Below are positions 1-8,052 of a stretch of 64,000 bases of DNA, piece after piece (the stretch's first letter is position 1; each line of letters begins with the position of its first letter). The notes under the pieces were generated by a model, which saw nothing but the letters and a program-made list of their open reading frames with translations, searched no databases and was not told the origin of the DNA. A program made the translations under genes and the position numbers. The stretch is from positions 1 to 64,000 of the forward strand of contig CAKZOU010000046.1 of the NCBI GenBank assembly GCA_937138255.1. The letters run 5' to 3'. Origin of the DNA: an uncultured Paracoccaceae bacterium. GTDB lineage: Bacteria; Pseudomonadota; Alphaproteobacteria; Rhodobacterales; Rhodobacteraceae.

Positions 1-2
1 TG

Positions 3-428
3 ATGCACACTACCCTTGTCATCCCGACTTCTGGCCCCGGCCTCTACGAGTTCACCCGCGATGTGGCGCGATGGGTTTCGGGCGATGGTCTGCTGACGCT
101 TTTCGTCCGCCACACCTCTTGTTCGCTCCTCATTCAGGAGAACGCCGATCCCGAGGTTCAGACCGATCTGACCGAGTTTTTCCACAGGCTCGTGCCGCCG
201 ACGACCGATCCGAAAATGGCCTATCTGACCCATACCTACGAGGGACCAGACGATATGCCGGCCCATATCAAGGCGGCGCTCCTACCGGTAAACTTGTCGA
301 TTCCTGTGGTCGCAGGGAAAATGACGCTTGGAACATGGCAGGGAATATTCCTTTTCGAACATTGGGCCCTTTCACACCAGCGCGAAGTTGTGGCGCAAAT
401 GATTCACTCCGGCGCCCCCTCTATCTAG
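3..428 (+). CDS. YjbQ-family protein (secondary thiamine-phosphate synthase enzyme family)
   Basis: A 141-residue protein, about the usual size of the YjbQ/UPF0047 family. It carries the family's conserved blocks in order: HTSCSLLIQENADP near residue 38, EGPDDMPAHIK near residue 80 and GTWQGIFLFEHW near residue 110. Members fold as small trimeric beta-rich proteins; a weak thiamine-phosphate synthase activity has been attributed to the family, but the physiological role is unsettled. The ATG lies at base 3, so an upstream in-frame start cannot be excluded, although family members usually begin close to this point. It is followed by 97 non-coding bases and then nrdR, probably a separate unit. 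Confidence 0.88.
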   Translation: MHTTLVIPTSGPGLYEFTRDVARWVSGDGLLTLFVRHTSCSLLIQENADPEVQTDLTEFFHRLVPPTTDPKMAYLTHTYEGPDDMPAHIKAALLPVNLSIPVVAGKMTLGTWQGIFLFEHWALSHQREVVAQMIHSGAPSI

Positions 429-525
429 GGGTCGGGAAATCGGGCTACCCAAACTGTGCCAGTCCTCCTATAGTGCCTGTGGATAACTGGGGACCAACAC
501 CCAACAGGCGAAAAGAGGACAGACC

Positions 526-993
526 ATGCGTTGCCCGTTCTGTGGAAACGTCGATACCCAAGTGAAAGATTCACGCCCCGCCGAGGATCACGTTGCGATC
601 CGGCGCAGGCGCTTTTGCCCCGCTTGCGGCGGCCGCTTTACCACCTACGAACGCGTTCAGCTGCGCGATCTCGTGGTGATCAAGTCGAACGGGCGGCGCG
701 AGGATTTCGACCGTGACAAGCTTGAGCGCTCTGTCCGCATCGCTTTGCAGAAGCGCCCTGTTGATCCAGAGCGGATCGACCAGATGATCTCGGGCATAGT
801 GCGCCGGCTCGAAAGCCTTGGCGAGACAGACATTCCGTCAAAGACCATTGGCGAGATCGTGATGGAGACGCTGGCTCGGATCGACACCGTTGCTTATGTC
901 CGGTTTGCGAGCGTTTACAAGAATTTCCAGGCCGCGGGCGATTTCGACAAATTCGTCAACGAGCTGCGCCCGAACCAAAAATCCGACACGTGA
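526..993 (+). CDS. nrdR: Transcriptional repressor NrdR
   Basis: 155 residues, the normal NrdR length. An N-terminal zinc ribbon uses Cys3, Cys6, Cys31 and Cys34 (MRCPFC...FCPACGG), and an ATP-cone domain follows from about residue 49 ([20 protein letters not shown]). In the family the ATP cone senses dATP/ATP and the zinc ribbon binds NrdR boxes upstream of ribonucleotide reductase genes. No such gene is in the window, so it acts in trans. The stop overlaps the GTG start of ribD by 4 bases, the nrdR-ribD coupling common in alphaproteobacteria. An AGAGGACAG sequence upstream of the ATG can serve as ribosome binding site. Confidence 0.97.
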   Translation: MRCPFCGNVDTQVKDSRPAEDHVAIRRRRFCPACGGRFTTYERVQLRDLVVIKSNGRREDFDRDKLERSVRIALQKRPVDPERIDQMISGIVRRLESLGETDIPSKTIGEIVMETLARIDTVAYVRFASVYKNFQAAGDFDKFVNELRPNQKSDT

Positions 994-2087
994 GCGCCGG
1001 GGCCGACCGCCGTTTCATGGCGCTGGCCCTGAGCCTTGGCCGGCGCGGGATGGGGCGTGTCTGGCCCAATCCTGCGGTCGGTTGTGTCATTGTCAAAGAA
1101 GGGCGGATCGTCGGCCGGGGCTGGACAGCCGACGGCGGCCGCCCCCATGCCGAGCCGCAGGCCTTGGCCAAGGCGGGCGCGGCTTCGCGTGGGGCCACGG
1201 CCTACGTCACGCTCGAACCTTGCGCCCATCATGGGCAAACGCCGCCTTGCGCCGAGGCGTTGGTGGCGGCAGGCGTGGCGCGGGTGGTGATTGCCGCGGG
1301 CGATCCCGATCCGCGCGTGGCGGGGCGGGGCGTTGAAATTCTGCGCCGCGCGGGCATCGAGGTCGAAACCGGTGTGATGCAGGCCGAGGCCGAGGCGGAT
1401 CACGCCGGGTTCCTCATGCGCATCACCACAGGCCGCCCTTTTGTCACCCTCAAACTCGCCTCGAGCCTCGATGGCCGCATCGCCACGGCCACCGGCGAAA
1501 GCCGCTGGATCACCGGCCCCGAGGCGCGGCGGGCGGTTCATGCCCTCAGGGCGCGGCACGATGCGGTGATGATCGGCGGCGGCACCGCGCGGGCCGACGA
1601 TCCGATGCTGGATATTCGCGATCTCGGGATCACGCGCCAGCCGGTGCGGGTTGTCATCAGCCGCCGCCTCGATCTGCCGACCGATGGGCGGCTGGCGCAG
1701 ACCACGAAAAGCCAGCCGCTCTGGCTTTTCCATGGCCCCGAGGCAGACGCACGGCGCGCCGAATGGCTGGCGCTGGGCGCCGAATGCCTCTCTTGCGAGG
1801 TCTCGGGCGGGCAGGTGTCGCCAGTCTCGGCCCTCGCGGCCTTGGCCGAAAAGGGCCTCACCCGCGTTCTGTGCGAAGGCGGCGGGGCGCTGGCGGCAAG
1901 CCTTCTGCGCGAAGGCATGGTGGACGAGTTGATCGTGCATTCGGCGGGCCTTGCCATCGGCGCGGAAGGCACGCCTTCGCTCGGCGCCATGGGGATCGAC
2001 CGGCTCGCGAATGCGCCACGGTTCGCGCTTGTCGAGGCAAAACCGCTTGGCGCCGATGTGCAAAGCGTCTGGCGGCGCAAGGCCTAG
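990..2087 (+). CDS. ribD: Bifunctional riboflavin deaminase/reductase RibD
   Basis: 365 residues with the two expected domains. The N-terminal pyrimidine deaminase has zinc ligands His53 (HAE), Cys78 and Cys87 ([11 protein letters not shown]). The C-terminal reductase starts near residue 148 ([13 protein letters not shown]). It performs the second and third steps of riboflavin synthesis on the GTP cyclohydrolase II product. The start is GTG at 990, overlapping the nrdR stop (GTGA). Its stop codon shares the tetranucleotide CTAG (2084-2087) with the stop of the opposing kpsC gene, so the two genes converge with no spacer. The remaining rib genes lie beyond the capsule cluster, from 6764. Confidence 0.97.
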   Translation: MSAGADRRFMALALSLGRRGMGRVWPNPAVGCVIVKEGRIVGRGWTADGGRPHAEPQALAKAGAASRGATAYVTLEPCAHHGQTPPCAEALVAAGVARVVIAAGDPDPRVAGRGVEILRRAGIEVETGVMQAEAEADHAGFLMRITTGRPFVTLKLASSLDGRIATATGESRWITGPEARRAVHALRARHDAVMIGGGTARADDPMLDIRDLGITRQPVRVVISRRLDLPTDGRLAQTTKSQPLWLFHGPEADARRAEWLALGAECLSCEVSGGQVSPVSALAALAEKGLTRVLCEGGGALAASLLREGMVDELIVHSAGLAIGAEGTPSLGAMGIDRLANAPRFALVEAKPLGADVQSVWRRKA

Positions 2088-4105
2088 CGGCGCAGCCCGA
2101 GCATCGCCATAAGATCTTGAATTTCCGAGGCTATCCGTGTTCTGAGCGGCATCGCCGGTATCTCTCCACTCTCGAGCCGTTCGAGTGCGACCTCGACCGG
2201 ACAGGCCATTCCCGTGACCGGATCAAAGTAGCGCGGATAGGCGATCAGGGCAGCATGGGCGAGCGCCACGATATCAGGCCGGGCCCGACGGCGCGGGATC
2301 GGGCGGGCGCGGTCGTCGGTCAGGCCCCAGCCCGCATAGAAGGGTTGGCCGAGGCAAGTCACCCGCTTGCCGCGCAGAAGCGCCTCGAACCCAAGGGTCG
2401 AGGTGATTGTCCAGACATCGTGGGCCAGGTCGATAGCATCGGCGGCGGAGACATCGTCGAGCACGGCATCGGCGTGTGAGAGGGGATCGGAAACCTCGCC
2501 CTTGCGTAGCCCCGCCACCACATCGGGATGCGGTTTGTAAAAGATCACGGCGGCGGGATTTGCGGCCCGTGCCTTGGCGAGGAGTGCGGCGTTGGTGCAG
2601 ACCTCGCCCGCGCCAAGCCGGACCGAGGCATCGTCTTCGACTTGACCCACCACGAGGATGCGCCGCCCCGCAGGCAGCCCCTGGGGGATCGCTTCGGCGC
2701 CGGTGTTGTATTTGCTGATCCGGTGGCGGGTGAGCCGTGCAATCAGTTTCTCCGCCCGCGACCGTTCGGCTGCCGAAAGGCCATCACTTGCGTTGATGAG
2801 GTCTTCGAGGTCGCTCGGGGCGGTCGGATCATAATAGATGCCCTGCCGGTCGAGAACGAGGCTCATGGGCGGGATTAGCCGTGCACCAAGGCCGCGCGAG
2901 CGCAGAAACCCATCCTCGACCCGCGCCGCGCCTGCCGCCCGCGCCGCTTCGTCCATCCGCCCGGCCCAAGCCATGAGCGGTGTGCCGTCTTGCGGGGGGC
3001 TCTTGCGAAAGCTGATCCCCTTCGCGCCGCCGAACATGGCCCGCAGATGCGGGCGCTTCCAGCGGCTCATGCCCACCGCGGTCCAGCCCTTATGATCGTC
3101 GCGCCAGGCGCGGGCCAGCGCCTCCATCGTATCGAGCGCGTATTCAAAGCTGCACAGACGGTCGCGGTAGGGATCATACCAGACCGGATAGAGGATCATC
3201 GCCGCGGCAAAAAGCTGGGCTCGGGTGAGGTTGCGCTGGCGGCGGTCAAGGGGTTGGCGGTCGTCGGTCAGGCCCCAGCCCATGTAGAAGGGCTGGCCCA
3301 GAACCACGGGCTTATGCCCCGCGAGGATCGCCTCGAAACCGAGCTGAGAGGAGACGGTGTAGACGGCGACTGCCCCCTCAAGAAGCGCCCAGGGCGAGAT
3401 CGGCGCATCGCAGATCTCGATCCGTCCTTCGTTTTTCATCCCCGAGAAATAGCCCTCTCGCAGGCCATTGCGGCTTTCGGGATGGGTCTTGATGATGATC
3501 CGCGCGCCGGGGTTCTCCTCCTGCGCGAGGAAGAGCATTTCCTTGAAGCTGTTGCTATCGGCGCGGCTCGCTTTGATCGAGGCGTCGCCCTTGGTCTGGT
3601 CGATCACCATGACATAGCCCGGATCGGGCGCGGGCAGGGCGGGATCGAAGCCCGAATATTTCGACAGGTGCAGGCGTCTCATCCGTTCGATCCCGTCCTT
3701 CGCGCGGCTCAGGACCGCGGCATCGTCGAGCGGGTCTTCGGCGAGGATCTTTTCAAGGTCCGAGCGGGTCGAGGGATCGAAATGGACCCCGCTCCGATCA
3801 AGGCTGAGGCCGATCGGCGGCTCGCCCATGCGCCCGGGCAGGACCGAGCGCAGGAAGGCATCCTCGACCCTCAGAAGGTTGGCACCGGTCCAGTCGGCCA
3901 CCTTGCCGCCACGCGGGCTTGTAGGGCTTTGGCCCCAGACGCCGACGAGATCGCCTTCGCCTGGTTTGCCCAGCGTTATGTCATATCCGGCCAGCGTCAG
4001 GATGCGCCGCACGCGCTCTTCGGTCAGAAAGCCACCGCTGAAAACATAAAGCCGCCGCAGGGTCGCTGCGGCGGCTTTGTCATTCTCTGTCGATGTGTCA
4101 GCCAC
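2084..4105 (-). CDS. kpsC: Capsule polysaccharide glycosyltransferase KpsC (two-domain, beta-Kdo transferase type)
   Basis: About 673 residues made of two tandem, visibly homologous halves. Each has a VEDAFLRS/VEDGFLRS block, a LDRSGVHFDP/LDRQGIYYDP block, a THP/PHP phosphate-binding-type motif and a GQPFYMGWGLTDD/GQPFYAGWGLTDD signature. In characterised group 2/3 capsule systems KpsC and KpsS build the poly-beta-Kdo linker on lyso-phosphatidylglycerol at the inner membrane face. It is last in a minus-strand cluster kpsS, export lipoprotein, kpsC. There is no ATG: I chose GTG at 4105, overlapping the export gene stop by 8 bases; a TTG at 4123 is the alternative. Neither has a clear ribosome binding site, consistent with coupled translation. 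Confidence 0.9.
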   Translation of the reverse strand: MADTSTENDKAAAATLRRLYVFSGGFLTEERVRRILTLAGYDITLGKPGEGDLVGVWGQSPTSPRGGKVADWTGANLLRVEDAFLRSVLPGRMGEPPIGLSLDRSGVHFDPSTRSDLEKILAEDPLDDAAVLSRAKDGIERMRRLHLSKYSGFDPALPAPDPGYVMVIDQTKGDASIKASRADSNSFKEMLFLAQEENPGARIIIKTHPESRNGLREGYFSGMKNEGRIEICDAPISPWALLEGAVAVYTVSSQLGFEAILAGHKPVVLGQPFYMGWGLTDDRQPLDRRQRNLTRAQLFAAAMILYPVWYDPYRDRLCSFEYALDTMEALARAWRDDHKGWTAVGMSRWKRPHLRAMFGGAKGISFRKSPPQDGTPLMAWAGRMDEAARAAGAARVEDGFLRSRGLGARLIPPMSLVLDRQGIYYDPTAPSDLEDLINASDGLSAAERSRAEKLIARLTRHRISKYNTGAEAIPQGLPAGRRILVVGQVEDDASVRLGAGEVCTNAALLAKARAANPAAVIFYKPHPDVVAGLRKGEVSDPLSHADAVLDDVSAADAIDLAHDVWTITSTLGFEALLRGKRVTCLGQPFYAGWGLTDDRARPIPRRRARPDIVALAHAALIAYPRYFDPVTGMACPVEVALERLESGEIPAMPLRTRIASEIQDLMAMLGLRR

Positions 4106-5234
4106 CGGAGGCGAGGCTGCCAAGCCCGTTGACCTGGAACAATGTGCCGGTCGCCGCCGAGATCGCTTTGTTGAACTGAACGAACGGGGCTTCGGTCACA
4201 TAGACGGTATCGCCGTCGCGGATCGCGAAATCGCGGGCCATGAACATCCCGTTGGGCTGGGTCAGATCGAGCACGTAGATCACGCGCTGGGTTCCGATAA
4301 GCTGCGGATCGCCCATCAGTTGCTGCGCTATTGCCTCAGGTTCATTGCGGAAAACGAAGATGCCGGTCGGATCAGCTGTCACCGAGGACAGACCGCCAAC
4401 TTGCGCGATCGCGTCGATAACTGAAATCGTTTGACTGAAGAACGGAACACGGCGTTGCGAGCCTGTCGCTCCCAACGCGGTAAAGCTCCGTCCATCGTCT
4501 TCGACGTTGATCCTGTCGCCATTCCGAAGCGCAATATCGAACTCAGGATGATCTTGGAGTTCACTGAACCAGATCGAGCCGGTCTTGCTGCCGCGGATCA
4601 CGGTGATGCGGGTGATCTCGGGGGTGCCGGTGATTCCGCCTGCGCTGGCAAGCATCGAAGCCAGCGTTCTGGTCGGTCGTTCGATCGGGAAGACACCTTG
4701 CCCGCCGCCGGAGCCCAATATCGTTACGGTCGAACCGTCGCCGGCCACACGGCGCACTTCGACCTGTGGCTCAGGGGTCTGCAGCGCCAGCTTCTCGGTA
4801 ATGATCTGGCGGATCGCTTCGGGCGAACTTCCGGCGGCCTTGATGCGGCCTGCATAGGGCACAAAGATATAGCCCTCGCCATCCACCTGAACCTCTTCAA
4901 GCCGGGTAGAAGGCGCACCCGAGACGGAAAGAAGCCCGTCGTCGACGTTCTCCCAGACTGTTATTCCCAGAACGTCGCCCGCCCGGATAGTGTCCGAGCC
5001 CATGATGGAACTGTTCAAGAATTCAGCGCTAAACCCCAAAGCAGGCGTAACACCGGCAATCCTGTTGACACGGTCATCGACAGCCAAAACAAAGGCGTCG
5101 CCTTCGCGGAGCACGGAGCCAGAGAAGATCTCTTGTTTGTTCGGGCCAGAGCGCGGCAATCCGCAGGCGGAAACTGTCGCCACGGCGGCAAGCAGCGCTG
5201 CCCCGCGGGCCAGGCGCAAAGTCAGGGTTTTCAC
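4098..5234 (-). CDS. Outer-membrane polysaccharide export lipoprotein (OPX/Wza-KpsD family)
   Basis: 378 residues. A signal peptide (MKTLTLRLARGAALLAAVATV) ends in the lipobox-like SAC, giving lipidation at Cys24. The mature part has a poly_export domain (AGDVLGITVWENVDDG, then VDGEGYIFVPYAGRI) followed by SLBB-like repeats (VTILGSGGGQGVFPI, ALGATGSQRRVPF). OPX proteins form the outer-membrane or periplasmic channel through which capsule leaves the cell. The start is GTG at 5234 with a GAGGAG site upstream. It sits between kpsS and kpsC, overlapping kpsC, so it is most likely the exporter partner of these Kdo transferases. No KpsM/KpsT ABC transporter or KpsE-type gene is visible here. Confidence 0.9.
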   Translation of the reverse strand: MKTLTLRLARGAALLAAVATVSACGLPRSGPNKQEIFSGSVLREGDAFVLAVDDRVNRIAGVTPALGFSAEFLNSSIMGSDTIRAGDVLGITVWENVDDGLLSVSGAPSTRLEEVQVDGEGYIFVPYAGRIKAAGSSPEAIRQIITEKLALQTPEPQVEVRRVAGDGSTVTILGSGGGQGVFPIERPTRTLASMLASAGGITGTPEITRITVIRGSKTGSIWFSELQDHPEFDIALRNGDRINVEDDGRSFTALGATGSQRRVPFFSQTISVIDAIAQVGGLSSVTADPTGIFVFRNEPEAIAQQLMGDPQLIGTQRVIYVLDLTQPNGMFMARDFAIRDGDTVYVTEAPFVQFNKAISAATGTLFQVNGLGSLASGG

Positions 5235-5364
5235 TGCACGGGTCTCCTCGACCTGATACTGCCTCGTTATTTTTTTTCCAAACTATCGGAATCTTGCCGC
5301 GAAATCCAGCGCTTCGTCGTTCGACGGCTATGCTGCGAATCAGGACTGTTGCGCCCCTGCCGCG

Positions 5365-6651
5365 CTAGCCCGCGACTTTGAGGTTCTGACGGGGCGGGAC
5401 GCGGCCGGCCCTCTGCGCCTCATAGGGATCGGCTTCGTCGAGCATCATATCGACAACCTGCCTCAAAAGCTGACGCCGCCCACGTGCGGAATAGAAACCG
5501 CCCGGAACCTGCGAGGTTTCCAGAAGATATTGCCGATAGTCACGATAGGCGTTGCTATCGGGTCGGTCTGGGCGGGCGAAAAACTCGTGCAAGGCTTGGG
5601 TCGAGACAAACTCGGGCTTGGCAAAGACCGCGCGCCCGAAAACCTTGAGCGGGATGCCGCGCCACAGAACCTGTTGCGCCGCGGTCGAGTTCACAGTCAC
5701 GGCGGATCTGGCTTCGTTCAAAAGATGGGCGAGCTTGCCCCCGCCGACATAATGAAGCCGCCCCTCGACCCCGTGTTTGCGGGCCGCATCGCGAAGGATG
5801 CGCCGAATGGGGCTGCGGCCGTTTTCAAGGGGATGGGCCTTAAAGACGAGGTGGTGATGCCCCGGCGCGCCTTTGGCGAAGCCTTCGACGATCAGGTCTA
5901 TAAAATCCTCGTGCCGCGAGAAAGGCGAATGGTCCCTGAGGCTTGAGTCGTGCTCAAGCTGCAAAAGGACAAGGTGATAGGGAAAGCCGCCAAACCGGAC
6001 GCGAGCCGTTGCAATCGTTCGTTCGAGGGCCAGAAGAGGCATTTGGACCAGCCGCCGCGTATAAAGCGCCGCTTCGGTTCGCACAGGCAGCTCGCGGTGC
6101 GGGCGGAAGTTGCTGAAAGCGTGGTTACGAAACAGGACGAACCAGTGATAGAGCGCCCCGTAGAAGACGTGTTGGCGCATGTCGCCCCAATGGGCGGGAG
6201 GGCGCGGCACATCCGTATCGGACTGGGCGAGGGCGGCCCGCATCTCCGCGACGCCCATCTCCATCAGCCGCGAATTGCCGTTTGAACCACCACGCTCGTA
6301 TGTGACCCAATAGGGGCGAAGATACCCTTCCTCGAAAACATGAACCGTCAGCCCGCGCGCTCTTGCGATCGCAACCGCCGTGGCGTGGATCGGGCGGGTG
6401 TCGCCATAAAGGACGATATCGGTGATAGCCTTCTCAGTGATGAGGTCTGAAAGCGTCGCCTCCCAACTTTCCGGCGCACCGGTGACGGCGATAAAGCTTT
6501 GATCCTTGGGCCAAAAGGCCCGGTCTCCCGCGTTGAAACCGACCCGCCAAACCTGTGCTCCCGCCGTGATCAGCATCCGGCCCAGTTGCCGGAAAAACGG
6601 CCCGTGAGGGCCTTGCAGGAACAGGAAGTGGCGGGTGTCTAGGCTGCTCAT
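5365..6651 (-). CDS. kpsS: Capsule polysaccharide glycosyltransferase KpsS-like (beta-Kdo transferase type)
   Basis: 428 residues from the ATG at 6651 (MSSLDTRHFLFLQGPHGPFF), the usual opening of KpsS proteins. An earlier in-frame extension lacks family resemblance. Signatures are FEEGYLRPYWVTYERGG, a KAHPLENGRSP motif and TVNSTAAQQVLWRGIPLKVFG, matching single-domain members of the same family as kpsC. In known systems KpsS adds the first Kdo to the lipid acceptor. It is first in the minus-strand capsule cluster, 130 bases upstream of the export lipoprotein, and divergent from ribE with a 112-base gap that must hold both promoters. Confidence 0.88.
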   Translation of the reverse strand: MSSLDTRHFLFLQGPHGPFFRQLGRMLITAGAQVWRVGFNAGDRAFWPKDQSFIAVTGAPESWEATLSDLITEKAITDIVLYGDTRPIHATAVAIARARGLTVHVFEEGYLRPYWVTYERGGSNGNSRLMEMGVAEMRAALAQSDTDVPRPPAHWGDMRQHVFYGALYHWFVLFRNHAFSNFRPHRELPVRTEAALYTRRLVQMPLLALERTIATARVRFGGFPYHLVLLQLEHDSSLRDHSPFSRHEDFIDLIVEGFAKGAPGHHHLVFKAHPLENGRSPIRRILRDAARKHGVEGRLHYVGGGKLAHLLNEARSAVTVNSTAAQQVLWRGIPLKVFGRAVFAKPEFVSTQALHEFFARPDRPDSNAYRDYRQYLLETSQVPGGFYSARGRRQLLRQVVDMMLDEADPYEAQRAGRVPPRQNLKVAG

Positions 6652-6763
6652 GGCGCTCTCGTTGGTTTGGCGCAGCATACCAGAGGCTTTGCCCGGAATG
6701 CGAGGCTTGTCTTGCCTGCTTGCGGGCGAGGCGCTAGGCAATGGCAAGGCAGAAGGAGCGAAG

Positions 6764-7360
6764 ATGTTTACCGGCATTGTCACCGATATGGGAGAGATCC
6801 TCGAGCTTGAGCAGCGCGGCGACCTGCGCGCGCGGATCGGCACGAGCTATGACATCGCGGGCATCGACATTGGTGCCTCGATTGCCTGTAGTGGCGTTTG
6901 CCTGACGGTCGTGGCCCTTGGGGCCACCCCGAGAAACTGGTTCGACGTCCAGATCAGCGCCGAGACGGTCAATCTGACCAATGTGGGCGGCTGGAAGGTT
7001 GGCAAACGGATCAACCTCGAGCGGGCACTCAAGGTGGGCGACGAGCTGGGCGGTCATATCGTTTCGGGCCATGTCGACGGCGTGGCGGAAATCGTCGAGA
7101 TGCACGACGAGGGCGACAGCACGCGCATGACCTTCCGCGCGCCTGAGCATCTGGCGAAGTTCATCGCGCCGAAAGGGTCGGTGGCGCTCAACGGCACCTC
7201 GCTCACCGTCAACGAGGTGAACGGCGCGACCTTCGGCATCAATGTGATCCCGCACACCAAGGACGTGACAACATGGGGTGCGGCCAAGGTGGGCGACAAG
7301 ATCAACCTCGAGGTCGATACCATGGCGCGCTATGTGGCGCGGCTGCAGGAATGGGCCTAG
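6764..7360 (+). CDS. ribE: Riboflavin synthase (alpha subunit)
   Basis: 198 residues beginning MFTGIVTDMGEI, the hallmark N-terminus of riboflavin synthase. I therefore chose the ATG at 6764 (preceded by AGAAGGAGCG) over upstream in-frame starts. Two homologous lumazine-binding halves are visible (SIACSGVCLTVVALG and SVALNGTSLTVNEVN). It catalyses the dismutation of two 6,7-dimethyl-8-ribityllumazine molecules to riboflavin, the final step. It leads a plus-strand group with the following hypothetical gene, ribB, ribH and nusB. Its last codons overlap the next start by 10 bases. Confidence 0.97.
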   Translation: MFTGIVTDMGEILELEQRGDLRARIGTSYDIAGIDIGASIACSGVCLTVVALGATPRNWFDVQISAETVNLTNVGGWKVGKRINLERALKVGDELGGHIVSGHVDGVAEIVEMHDEGDSTRMTFRAPEHLAKFIAPKGSVALNGTSLTVNEVNGATFGINVIPHTKDVTTWGAAKVGDKINLEVDTMARYVARLQEWA

Positions 7361-7914
7361 GGGCGGGTATCGGCCATAACGGCGGGCCGACGCTGGAAAG
7401 CGGCGGCGCGTGGCGGCGCATCGCCTGGAAGAAGGCCCGCGAAGAACTACTCCCGACATTGCCCATCGAAGTTGTGCGGCTGAGGGTCAACCGCGCCAAA
7501 GAGCTTGGCCTTCCCTACAAGACCTATGCCAGCTTCCGCGCGGCAACCGGCCATGATCTTGTCGGATTTCTATTTTCTTCCAACGCCTTGCGGCTCGAGC
7601 ACGGAGCCGAGGGCGCGGCGCGTCTTGGGCGGATCGAGGCGATTTCGGCCGACCGCGTGGCGGTTGTCCTGCCGCCCTTGCGCCCCGAAGCGGTGGCGCG
7701 ACTTGGGGGCATAGACGCCGCGCATCGCGCGCCCACTTTGTCGATGACATGGCGCGAGACCCGCGAGGCCATCAAGGCCATGGCCCGGGCGCAGGGGCAT
7801 AAATCGGCCCAATTCGTTCTTGTGGGCGAGACCGCGATCGAAGAGGGCTGGGCCTATACCGGCCAGACCGCAGGCTTTCTCACAGGCGACCGGTTCTTCG
7901 CGGCGTCCCTATAG
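7351..7914 (+). CDS. Conserved hypothetical protein with N-terminal GHNGGP motif
   Basis: 187 residues from the ATG at 7351, inside the end of ribE (10-base overlap), which argues for coupled translation. Earlier in-frame starts would lie deep inside ribE. The protein opens MGLGAGIGHNGGPTLE; a GHNGGP motif near the N-terminus recurs in otherwise unrelated alphaproteobacterial and phage proteins and has no established function. The rest is soluble with mixed alpha/beta composition (WKKAREELLPTLPIEVVRLR, KTYASFRAATGHDLVGFLF). There are no membrane segments or Cys pairs. I cannot assign a role; its place between ribE and ribB may only reflect operon architecture. Confidence 0.7.
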   Translation: MGLGAGIGHNGGPTLESGGAWRRIAWKKAREELLPTLPIEVVRLRVNRAKELGLPYKTYASFRAATGHDLVGFLFSSNALRLEHGAEGAARLGRIEAISADRVAVVLPPLRPEAVARLGGIDAAHRAPTLSMTWRETREAIKAMARAQGHKSAQFVLVGETAIEEGWAYTGQTAGFLTGDRFFAASL

Positions 7915-8052
7915 CCCACGGCGAAAACCGCCAGAACCTGTCGTTTCAGCCCGCGCCCGTGCCGCCGCAATGACCCAATGTCACGGGGCTTTTCCCCTTT
8001 AAACGGGGGCCAACTAAGGCTATCTGCCGGACGAAGACTGAAGGGGAATACC

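Noticed and set aside
915-2063. Long open frame antisense to ribD
   Set aside because: Arg/Ala/Pro/His-rich shadow of a high-GC gene; ribD has clear domains and catalytic residues on the plus strand.
7915-8052. Possible FMN riboswitch upstream of ribB
   Set aside because: The conserved FMN-element blocks are absent in the 138-base gap; only GC-rich short repeats are seen.
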